From NCBI RefSeq assembly GCF_017948485.1, contig NZ_JAFFSX010000021.1, positions 124,001 through 188,000 of the forward strand: a stretch of DNA of 64,000 bases, read 5' to 3'. Origin of the DNA: Streptomyces sp. GESEQ-35 (lineage in GTDB: Bacteria > Actinomycetota > Actinomycetes > Streptomycetales > Streptomycetaceae). The notes below the pieces were generated by a model. The model was not told the origin of the DNA and did no database searches. It was given only the letters and a program-made list of their open reading frames with translations. The position numbers and the translations under genes are program-made. Within the stretch, counting starts at the first letter, position 1. Every line of letters starts with the position of its first letter. Positions 16,636-23,831 of the stretch are shown here, piece after piece.

Positions 16636-17267
16636 GTGACGTCGTACTCGGCACCAGCCTTGTCGTACTCGCCCAGGTCCCAGGCCACCCATCCGGCAAG
16701 GGCAGCGGTTTCGCCGGCTGCGATGGTGAGAGCCCGCTCGTGCGCGCCGGCGTGAGGCAGGGCTGCGGTCATCGGGTCAAGGTGCGACTCAACCGTGCCT
16801 TGCAGGCGCCGGGCACTGAGATTGAGTTCCTGGACGTGCAGGTCAGCAGCTCGGTTGACGAGCGCGATCGCAGCGGGCGTGTCGATGCGGGACCCCTTGC
16901 TCAGAGCGAAGGCGAGCCGCCCCCAGGGCTCGGCAGCCGCGCTTACGCCGATGGCGGCGCTGCCCAGCAACTTGCGGCGCTTCACGTCGTCCTGGTCCTC
17001 CTCTTCACGGACGTTCCCCCTCCTCCGTCGGGCGCGGGCGGCGTTGGCCTCCCGCAGTAGTTCTTCGAAGGGGACGCCGGAGGCCGCTGCGATGTGGGCG
17101 AGTGTGTGGTTCGTAGGGACGTTCTCGAACTTCTCATAGCGGCTGATCTCCCGGCGCGTCAGAGTTGCCCGGCCGGAGACAGCGTTGATCGCGTCTGCCT
17201 GCTGCTCTTGCGTCCGGCCTGCGTCATTCCGGAGCCGAAGTAACAGTTCAGCGAACGGATCTGGCAT
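16560..17267 (-). pseudogene. XRE-family regulator, 3'-truncated by a TnsA fragment
   Basis: Residues 1-75 form a helix-turn-helix domain (LRNDAGRTQEQQADAIN, then 'TRREISRYEKFENVP'), followed by an Arg-rich linker and the 'KRRKLLGSAAIGVSAAA' segment typical of Streptomyces XRE-TPR regulators, then the beginning of a TPR region. After 'GAEYDVTTE' (near base 16640) the reading frame passes into the TnsA fragment and stops at 16560. Full-length relatives have about 400 residues, so roughly the second half is missing. Confidence 0.65.
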
Positions 17268-17459
17268 GAGTGTGACCTCTGTCGTGGGCGGAATCCAATC
17301 ATGGCCCCAATTCCCCTACGAGTTTCCCCCCTTGAAAGATTTTTCCCCCTCTGGATTCCCCTGGTAGACGGCTTCGTAGCGCGGTGCGATGAGCCCATGA
17401 CAACGTTCCTTAAGCCGGACGACCGAAACCAGCCGGTGCTGCTCCGGGACGAGATCAAG

Positions 17460-18623
17460 TTACGCGGCCATCTCTTGCCGAATCCGGTCCAGGGCGTGGC
17501 CTGCGGTCTCCCTGATCTCCGGCAGCCGGGGGTGCGCCGCGCGCACGATGCGTTGCAACTGGTGGGGAAGTCGCTGGCGACTAGCTTCGTCGACCGCGGT
17601 GTGCAGGGACTGCGCGGCGCTGCTGCAGTCGTCGGCGGTCAGCCGTACTTGGGCCACCGTGATGAGCTCGATCACCCGCCACTGGGGTGCGACGGTGGTC
17701 GTCGGCACAGGGCTGCCCTGCTCGATCAGTTGTATAGCTACGCCGGTCCTGCCGGTGGTCATCAGCCCGCGCAGTCGGATCTCGTGCAGGGCGTAGGGGT
17801 TGAACAGCGACGTGTGTTCGGTCTCGTCGAGGAGCCGGTTCGTCTCGCGCATTGCCTCGTCGAACAGGGGCTGGTTGTGGAGGGTGCCGGCCGCGCGAGC
17901 GAGGAGCGGGAGTACGGCTGCTTTCGCTGCTGGGTCGGGTGCGAGGGCCGCGGCGTGTTGCAGGCGGTCGACGGCGGCGCCGTGGATGCGGGCCTTGCGG
18001 AGTTCGTTGCCGTGCATGCGCAGCACGTAAGAGGTGAAGGCCGGGTTGTCGAAGTAGCGGGCGATGTCGATGCTCTTCGCGGTCCAGCGGGCGGCGGTGC
18101 TCAGTCGTTCCTCGGGCAGGACGTTGCCGAGGGCGACGCCGAGGCCGACACGGGCTCGGGCCAACAGGTGCAGGGCGTCCCGTTCTGTGTGCCCGTCGTC
18201 CATGCGTGCTTCGAGCCGGGCGATCAGGGGCCACAGCTCGGCGACGGCTTCGGAGGCGTGCCCGGACTGTCGGGCGATCTCGGCGAGGCGGACGGTGGAC
18301 TCGCCGAACTGGAGCATGGCGCGGTGGTCGGTGTCGGCGGGATCGGTGACGCCGACAATGTGCGGAGGCAGACGCAGGGTCTGGGCGATGTGCCGGCGGG
18401 AGCCGATGTCCTCGAGGCTGCGTTTGCCGAGTTCGAGGAGCGAGATGTATGTCTTGTCGTAGCCGAGGAGCTGGCCGAGTTCGGTTTGGTTTATGCCGTG
18501 TACAGCGCGGTGGAAGCGCAGGATGGCCCCGACGTCGCGGGTGGCCAGGATGGCCTCGGCCTGCGGGGTGGCCCAGTGCCACAGGGCGTGTTGCGCGCGC
18601 CGTGCCACCATCGCGTTGTCCAT
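17460..18623 (-). CDS. XRE-family helix-turn-helix regulator with TPR domain
   Basis: 387 residues from ATG 18623. Residues about 28-85 are an XRE helix-turn-helix (AILRFHRAVHGINQTELG, then 'YDKTYISLLELGKRSLED'). The rest is alpha-helical with repeated Ala/Leu/Arg patterns consistent with tetratricopeptide repeats, as in Streptomyces regulators that respond to a peptide or protein partner. It lies 6 bases after... the NUDIX gene stop at 18630 is immediately upstream in the transcript, so the two are probably cotranscribed leftward from about 19049. No operator was recognised. Function beyond DNA binding is unknown. Confidence 0.75.
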   Translation of the reverse strand: MDNAMVARRAQHALWHWATPQAEAILATRDVGAILRFHRAVHGINQTELGQLLGYDKTYISLLELGKRSLEDIGSRRHIAQTLRLPPHIVGVTDPADTDHRAMLQFGESTVRLAEIARQSGHASEAVAELWPLIARLEARMDDGHTERDALHLLARARVGLGVALGNVLPEERLSTAARWTAKSIDIARYFDNPAFTSYVLRMHGNELRKARIHGAAVDRLQHAAALAPDPAAKAAVLPLLARAAGTLHNQPLFDEAMRETNRLLDETEHTSLFNPYALHEIRLRGLMTTGRTGVAIQLIEQGSPVPTTTVAPQWRVIELITVAQVRLTADDCSSAAQSLHTAVDEASRQRLPHQLQRIVRAAHPRLPEIRETAGHALDRIRQEMAA

Positions 18624-18629
18624 GGTCGG

Positions 18630-19049
18630 TCACATCCGTGCGTACCAGGTGGCGATGGACTGCTTGTATCCGTCCGGCATTGTCAGTCCTGGCACTTCGT
18701 CGGCGGTGAACATGCCGACCTGCTTGTGTTCGTGACTTACCACGGGGGGCACGTCCGGGGTGAGGACGAGGCAGCCGTAGGTGACGATCACGACGCGGCG
18801 GTCCGGCATGGTCACGGGCAGGGGCTGGTAGATCCACACGTCCAGGAGGGGACCGGCCTTGACCGCCCAGCCGGTCTCCTCCTCGATCTCCCTTTCCACT
18901 GCCAACTCCGGTGTGCCGTCGGTGGGTTCGAGTCGGCCTCCGGGCAGTTCCCACTCCTCGCGTTCGTTCTTCAGCAGCAGGACGCGTCGGCGGCTGTCCA
19001 CGGCTACGCCCTTGACGGAGACGGGCCAGGTGGGGGGCGTGTGCGCCAT
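18630..19049 (-). CDS. NUDIX hydrolase
   Basis: 139 residues; ATG 19049 has GAGGAG four to nine bases upstream, and longer upstream frames look non-coding. The Nudix box is recognisable as 'GGRLEPTDGTPELAVEREI' followed by EEETGW, giving the REIEEETGW core that binds Mg2+ and the pyrophosphate. One extra residue between the Gly pair and the REx2EE core displaces the first Glu of the canonical spacing, so activity may be altered. Nudix enzymes hydrolyse nucleoside diphosphates linked to another group; the substrate cannot be read from sequence. It precedes the XRE-TPR regulator at 18623 with a 6-base gap, the pairing suggesting a common operon. Confidence 0.75.
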   Translation of the reverse strand: MAHTPPTWPVSVKGVAVDSRRRVLLLKNEREEWELPGGRLEPTDGTPELAVEREIEEETGWAVKAGPLLDVWIYQPLPVTMPDRRVVIVTYGCLVLTPDVPPVVSHEHKQVGMFTADEVPGLTMPDGYKQSIATWYARM

Positions 19050-19217
19050 CGCTCTCCTCGGATTCCACGTGCGGCCGGGGGTGGTCGGAACGTAGCACGC
19101 GGCCCGTGCTGCGAGTCGGGCGTGGGCGAATTGCCCGAGTCGACAGTCTGTCGCTTTACCCCCGAGGCGTCGGCGCCGAACAGTGAGACCAATCCATCGC
19201 CGCGAAGGAGTTCCGTG

Positions 19218-19960
19218 ATGCGCCGAGTTCATCAGCCGTACGCCGACGTCTTCGTGCGCAATCGTATCGATGTCACCGTGCCGGGGGCGGAGGAGGAGAT
19301 CGCAGGAAGGCTGCGGGATACGGGCCTGGTCACTGTCGATGGTCTCGCCTCGCGTCCTGCTGTGCTCGCTTTTGCCACCCGGATCATGAATGTGGTGTCG
19401 CATCGCGACAGTGACCAGGACGGCCTCACCACCATCCGGGACACGCGGCGCGACGCGCATCGGTCGGGCCTGCCGGGTTCGGCAACGGTCCGCTTGACCC
19501 GCACACGGAACGCTCCGGCACACCCAATCCGCCCCGTCTGATGCTCCTTGTGTGCGGGCAGGCTGCCGTGACCGGCGGGGAATGCCTGCTCACCGACGGG
19601 CAGGCCGTGCACGCCGACCTCTTCACGGGTCAGCGGGAGGCCGGGGTTGCGCTGACACAAGCCCGCACCGCGTTCTTCGGCGCTGGAGACGGTCATGCCA
19701 CGCAGGTGTTCACCGTCCACAACGGTCTGCGGGTGTCCGTTCGTCTGTGGTTCGACGGACTGGCGCGCTGGAATCCGATCGTTGCGCCCTACCTTCCGCA
19801 GCTGCGGGCCGCAGCGTCACGTCATCAGGTGGGTCTCGCCCTGGCTCCCGGGCAGGGGTACCTGCTGGACAACGAACGCTGGCTGAACGCGCGACGTGCC
19901 TTCACCGGCGATCGGCTCTTCTGGCGCGCTCTTGGCCAGCCCCTGCTTCCCATGCCGTGA
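19218..19960 (+). pseudogene. TauD/TfdA-like dioxygenase, frameshifted
   Basis: ATG 19218 has GAAGGAG upstream. The first frame gives 'GLVTVDGLASRPAVLAFATR' and 'SHRDSDQDGLTTIRDT', then at about 19477 it slips; adding one base restores 'GFGNGPLDPHTERSGTPNPP' and joins the frame that ends at 19960. The reconstructed protein resembles Streptomyces Fe(II)/2-oxoglutarate dioxygenases of the TauD/AsnO type. The HxE part of the iron triad is visible (H-T-E), but at the distal ligand position relatives read L-H-G-R while this one reads L-N-A-R, so the second His appears lost. Frame break plus missing ligand suggest decay. Confidence 0.6.
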
Positions 19961-20030
19961 GGGTTCGTTCCCGCCCTCACCTGCGTCCGTACCCCCTCGC
20001 TTTCTGAGGCGGCTGATGACGGAGCGAAGC

Positions 20031-20885
20031 ATGACGCTCGCCACAGGAGCGATGACGTCCCCCACGTCTGTCGCCGTTGCCTGGTCAGCTGGGGACCGGC
20101 CAGTGGAGAGCGGCTTCGAGGTCGACTTCCTGCCGGCTGACAACCGCACTGGGCAGATGAGACGGATCACCAGGGCCCAGCTGCGCCACTGGGACCTGAC
20201 GACGCTGGCCGACGATGCCACGCTCGTCGTCTCCGAGTTGGTCACCAACGCCATCAAGCACGGTAGGGGAACACCGGTTGGAGTGCGGGTGCGGCGCTCC
20301 GTCTATGAACTGCGCATCGAAGTCACCGACGGCTCCCCAACTCCGGCCCGGCTGCGTTCCGCCGGCATGGCCGACGAGAGCGGCCGCGGCCTGCTACTCG
20401 TCGCAGCCATCGCGAAGGAGTGGGGCGTGAGCCCCGACTGGCACCATGACATGGTGCTCCCTCGCGATCCCCGAAGGGGGACCGTGATGGTCGCAGTGAC
20501 GGCTGACGTCGCCGTGCGGTTGCTGAGCCCGCGAGCCTCCAACGATCACGAGACGGTGGGTGCGGTCCTCTACGGCCTTCGCCGCTCCCTCGCCAGCGAG
20601 GCGATCGACGAGCAGCTCTACGACGACTTGGAGGCCGTGCTCGGCGAGCGCGCCCACCCGGCTCCGCATGAAACCGCCGTGATGGCGGGGCGCTTTCGGA
20701 CGGCGACCACGACGCTCGTGGAGATCGTGCCGCGCCTTGTGCAGCCGTACCCGGTCGATGAGATGCGCCACCTGATCTACCTGAGCGCCGAGCACCCCCA
20801 CCCCGAGGCTGCACACGGCCACCTCCGCCGGTTGGCCCTGGCCGTCCTCGCGCTCCTGGACCTGATGGGAGATGACGCCTCGTGA
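20031..20885 (+). CDS. GHKL ATP-binding protein (serine kinase/anti-sigma-like)
   Basis: About 284 residues from ATG 20031, chosen because GGAG lies six bases before it; ATGs at 20016 and 20052 are alternatives. The first 160 residues carry a HATPase_c domain: N-box 'LVVSELVTNAIKHGRG' and the G1/G2 region 'VTDGSPTPARL' with 'ESGRGLLLVAAIAKEWGV'. This is the RsbW/SpoIIAB-type fold common in Streptomyces, where such proteins phosphorylate or sequester partner proteins. An additional C-terminal helical region of about 110 residues is not part of the usual domain. Its stop overlaps the next start (GTGA), so it begins a translationally coupled operon reaching at least 22991. Confidence 0.7.
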   Translation: MTLATGAMTSPTSVAVAWSAGDRPVESGFEVDFLPADNRTGQMRRITRAQLRHWDLTTLADDATLVVSELVTNAIKHGRGTPVGVRVRRSVYELRIEVTDGSPTPARLRSAGMADESGRGLLLVAAIAKEWGVSPDWHHDMVLPRDPRRGTVMVAVTADVAVRLLSPRASNDHETVGAVLYGLRRSLASEAIDEQLYDDLEAVLGERAHPAPHETAVMAGRFRTATTTLVEIVPRLVQPYPVDEMRHLIYLSAEHPHPEAAHGHLRRLALAVLALLDLMGDDAS

Positions 20886-21616
20886 CGCGCTGTCGCCCGC
20901 TCCCCGCTAGCCCGTTCATACCGCCGAGAGAGATGAACCGTTCCGTGCGCCCAGCGACCGAACCGCGTCTGATCCCCTACATCACCCAGCGGGAGGGGGA
21001 GGACGCCGCGCCGGACAATCTCATCATCGTCCGCCACGCCTGCGGCCCCAGGCTCTACTACGCGGATGAGGATGCCCAGGGCAGGGACCGGCCGCTGCGG
21101 GGCGTGCTGTGGGCGCGGTGCGGGTTCAACCCGGTGGACGAGCACAAGATGCCGACGGGCGAGCCGCAGTGGAAGCTCATGCACCCCTACCGGCAGATGC
21201 TGACGATGCAGGCCCTGCGCTGCCAGGTCTGTACGCAGCCGGCACGAACCCCCCTGGGTTTCATCTTCCTTGCCGGGCCAAAGGACGAGGACCCCTCATG
21301 GGCCACGCTCCGTACGAACCAGCCTCCGGTATGCCCGAAGCATGCCCGCGCCGCTGCCGCGCTCTGCCCGCACCTGGAGAAGAACCCGATGGTCTTCCTT
21401 GCGAAGAGTGCACCCTTGTACGGGGTCCTCGGCACCCTCTATGGCCTCAACGCGAACCAAGTGGTGCACGTCGCCGCCCAGCCGGACGACGCCCTGCCCT
21501 TCGGACACCCGGACATTGCCACCCTGCTCGCCTCGCAGCTCATCCGCCGGCTGAGTTCCTTCCGCGTTGTCGGCATGGACGAGCTGATGCAGGAGCTCCC
21601 CGCGAGAGCCACATAG
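20882..21616 (+). CDS. Cys-rich hypothetical protein, possible zinc-binding
   Basis: 244 residues from GTG 20882, overlapping the preceding stop by four bases. The middle contains spaced Cys/His residues (ALRCQVCTQPA, then 'PPVCPKHARAAAALCPHL') that could form one or two zinc sites. I do not recognise the family. The C-terminal 65 residues (GTLYGLNANQ, ALPFGHPDIA, SQLIRRLSS) recur in the fragment at 3505-3687, showing that the gene family exists in at least two places here. A strong hairpin at 21671-21716 follows, yet the next gene lies 138 bases further on in the same direction, so downstream genes may be partly separately transcribed. Confidence 0.65.
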   Translation: MTRCRPLPASPFIPPREMNRSVRPATEPRLIPYITQREGEDAAPDNLIIVRHACGPRLYYADEDAQGRDRPLRGVLWARCGFNPVDEHKMPTGEPQWKLMHPYRQMLTMQALRCQVCTQPARTPLGFIFLAGPKDEDPSWATLRTNQPPVCPKHARAAAALCPHLEKNPMVFLAKSAPLYGVLGTLYGLNANQVVHVAAQPDDALPFGHPDIATLLASQLIRRLSSFRVVGMDELMQELPARAT

Positions 21617-21670
21617 GCACTCGTCCCTCCCTCGACGCGGACGAGCTCCAGGGAGGGACGGGATGCACCT

Positions 21671-21716
21671 CCCGGTGCCGGGCCGTCTTCCCCTCCCCGG
21701 GCGGCCCGGCACCGGG
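21671..21716. terminator. strong hairpin terminator
   Basis: CCCGGTGCCGGGCCG at 21671-21685 pairs perfectly over 15 bases with CGGCCCGGCACCGGG at 21702-21716. It follows the stop at 21616 and precedes the ribosome binding site of the next gene. It lacks a T-run, as is usual in Streptomyces. Confidence 0.65.
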
Positions 21717-21753
21717 ACCCGTCACCGATCCGACTCACTCAAGGGGGCAACCC

Positions 21754-22332
21754 GTGCACGATCTACTTCCCGGCTTCGTCGACCGGCTACTCGATCAGGG
21801 GAGCGACCCGGGCGAGATTCCCGAGGTCCCGGTATCCAGTGCCACGGGATGGCTTGGGCCCCTCGCCGCGCGGATTCTCAGCGTCCCCAGCGCGGGCACG
21901 CATCGGCCCGCGGACGCGTTCCTCGCTCACGGCTACGTCCACCTCCCGCTTCCGGCGCCCGACGGCCGTCCGGTCTACCTGCGCCTGGGTTCCCGTTCCG
22001 CCATGGTGCCGTGGCCCGTACTTGCCACCTCTGTCGTTTTGACGGTTGCGGGCTCCGTCGCGCTGGAGATGTATCAGGAAGTCGCCGACTCGCTGGCCGG
22101 CCGCCCGCAGTACGCGCGTAGCTTCGGCCCCGAGCAGGTGTTCGCCGTGCACCCGGGCACGCAGTGCGCGACCCAGAGCAGCCCGGGCGGCGTGCAGGTC
22201 CTCGCCGCCGCGAGTACCTCACCGCGGGTGGGCACGTCGCTGACCGGCGACGCGTACGCGGCCGCCGTCCAGCGCGCCCGATGGGTCCTCGAAGGCCTCG
22301 CCCATGGCGCTCCGGCAGGGGATCGACGGTGA
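21754..22332 (+). CDS. hypothetical protein
   Basis: 192 residues from GTG 21754, which has AAGGGGG six bases upstream. No family recognised. The central part (ATSVVLTVAGSVALEMYQEV) is hydrophobic enough for one membrane-proximal helix but reads more like a buried helix. The stop overlaps the next start by four bases (GTGA), so it is coupled to the cupin-like gene. It belongs to the 20031-23.4 kb gene set, whose common purpose is unknown. Confidence 0.6.
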   Translation: MHDLLPGFVDRLLDQGSDPGEIPEVPVSSATGWLGPLAARILSVPSAGTHRPADAFLAHGYVHLPLPAPDGRPVYLRLGSRSAMVPWPVLATSVVLTVAGSVALEMYQEVADSLAGRPQYARSFGPEQVFAVHPGTQCATQSSPGGVQVLAAASTSPRVGTSLTGDAYAAAVQRARWVLEGLAHGAPAGDRR

Positions 22333-22991
22333 GGACTGCAGCCACCTGGCTGGACCGGGTGCCGTCGCTGGATATCCCGGATCTGCGTGAAGTGCACCGC
22401 ATCACCCGCGCGCTCCTTGACCAGCTCGCCGGCGACCGGGACCTGTTGACCCTGCTGGTCAGAGAAGTCCTGCACGACCCTGAACGGCTGGCAGCCAGCC
22501 GCGTCACGCTCCTGCTCGATCGGCTGTCGCTCTATCAGGCGCCCGACCGCGGCTTCGAAATCCGCCTCAATATGAACCCGCGGCCCGACAACCAGCTTGT
22601 TCCGCACGACCATTGCTATGCGTTCGCCACCCGCATCCTCGCCGGGGGCTACCTGCATGTCGTTCGCCGCCGCACCGACGGCTGGGACGGCCCGTTTACC
22701 GGGGCCGACCTCGAACCCGCCATCGTCACCGTGAAACGGCCCGGCAGCGCGTACACGCTGGACCACACGATGGTGCACCAGGCGGTGATGGAGCCGGGCA
22801 CCGTCACCCTGTTCGTGCGTGGCCCCCGCCGCAAGCAGGACTCCCACGCGGCGAAAGAGCTGATGCCGCCCAAGGAGACCTGGCCGGCTCCGGCCGGGCC
22901 CGGCGCCTGGGCCGTCGAGTCCCGGCCCGCGACGGTCGAGGAGTACACGCAGATGCGCACTTACCTGATGCAGCAGCGCTTCATCAACTGA
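22329..22991 (+). CDS. cupin-like protein (cysteine-dioxygenase-type fold)
   Basis: 220 residues from GTG 22329, overlapping the previous stop. The first 80 residues are helical; the rest is beta-rich with a possible metal site: 'LVPHDHCYAFATRILAGGYL' supplies two His in HxH spacing and 'TLDHTMVHQAV' supplies further His residues, followed by 'GTVTLFVRG', a pattern reminiscent of cysteine-dioxygenase-like cupins. Substrate is unknown. It ends the coupled part of the operon; a broken gene follows after 87 bases. Confidence 0.5.
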   Translation: MRTAATWLDRVPSLDIPDLREVHRITRALLDQLAGDRDLLTLLVREVLHDPERLAASRVTLLLDRLSLYQAPDRGFEIRLNMNPRPDNQLVPHDHCYAFATRILAGGYLHVVRRRTDGWDGPFTGADLEPAIVTVKRPGSAYTLDHTMVHQAVMEPGTVTLFVRGPRRKQDSHAAKELMPPKETWPAPAGPGAWAVESRPATVEEYTQMRTYLMQQRFIN

Positions 22992-23078
22992 TGGTCCGGC
23001 ATTCCGTGAGCCCCGCGCGCGCAGGTTTCGTGACGCGAGAGGCTACGGCGCACAACCGCACTTCGTGAGGAGCATCCG

Positions 23079-23484
23079 ATGACCGTCGTACTGACGACTG
23101 ACCACCCGGCATGGCAGACCGGTGACGACGAGCAGCATGCACGCGCCGTTCGTACCCCCTCCGGGATCTGGACCCTGTCCTTCGACCGGCAGGGCCTGCA
23201 TATGACGTGCGTGCACGGCACGGAGGACGTGAAGCCCGCGTTCGTCACCACAGACCCCGCCCGTACCCGCCGCCGCTCCCGCGTCGCTCCGGGACGGTCT
23301 GCATCAGCTGGGCACCACGCAGCGCTTGGCCAATCCGTGGCTCTGGGACGCGATCACCACCGCCCTCCTGCGGCAGGTCGTCCGCGCCGACCAGGCCCGC
23401 AAGCTGCTATTGGTAACCCGGGCTATCGGAACCTGCGGAATGCTGTGGCGCAACAGGCGGCGATCGCCTCGGGACGACGATTAG
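23079..23484 (+). pseudogene. HhH-GPD/AlkA-like DNA glycosylase fragment, frameshifted
   Basis: ATG 23079 opens a frame reading 'TTDHPAWQTGDDEQHARAV' and 'TPSGIWTLSFDRQGLHMTC'. Near 23265 the frame slips, and the adjacent frame continues with 'ASLRDGLHQLGTTQRLANPW' and 'LWDAITTALLRQVVRADQAR', resembling the N-terminal helices of HhH-GPD DNA glycosylases. The gene then ends at 23484 without the helix-hairpin-helix and catalytic Asp, so it is both frameshifted and truncated. It is the last rightward gene before the convergent KAP locus. The family call is tentative. Confidence 0.45.
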
Positions 23485-23696
23485 GTCTGGGTGTCGACCT
23501 GGTCGATGGCGACGACAAGTTCTTCGACCAACACCTGGTGCTGCTCTCGCTCGGTATGCCGTGTTGGGCTGGTCAGGACCAGCGTCTTTGCCAGTCCAAG
23601 AGCCTCTGGTCCAGCGCCCAGCAGTTCGCGGGTGACGATGATGGAGTCCATCACGCCGATTCCACGCGCGCTCAGCATCTCCTGGATGGCTGACAT
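23481..23696 (-). CDS. small protein downstream of the KAP gene, ribosomal L7/L12-C-like pattern
   Basis: 71 residues are open from ATG 23696: 'SAIQEMLSARGIGVMDSIIV' then 'TRELLGAGPEALGLAKTL'. The pattern V-x-x-I-x-x-x-R-E-L-x-G-x-G-x-x-x-A is like the ribosomal L7/L12 C-terminal fold, which recurs in small actinobacterial accessory proteins. GGAG touches the ATG, which is too close for a good ribosome binding site. In-frame coding-like sequence (TAELRPLLATGTE) precedes the ATG, and an upstream stretch 'MATWRNLGS' in another frame could be the true beginning, joined by a one-base shift near 23745. It lies 135 bases after the KAP gene stop on the same strand, so it may be its partner. Confidence 0.45.
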   Translation of the reverse strand: MSAIQEMLSARGIGVMDSIIVTRELLGAGPEALGLAKTLVLTSPTRHTEREQHQVLVEELVVAIDQVDTQT

Positions 23697-23831
23697 CTCC
23701 GTGCCCGTCGCCAGCAGGGGCCGGAGTTCGGCAGTCAGAGCCGAGGTTGCGCCAGGTGGCCATCGCGCGGGGCGCGTTGTCGGTCCGCAAGGCGTCCTCG
23801 GCGAAAGTGATGTCGCGGACGTGATGCAGGA

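Noticed and set aside
17301..19541. Plus-strand frame of 746 codons
   Set aside because: Its first 640 codons are antisense to the XRE-TPR and NUDIX genes; only the last 107 codons, from ATG 19218, are the TauD-like gene.
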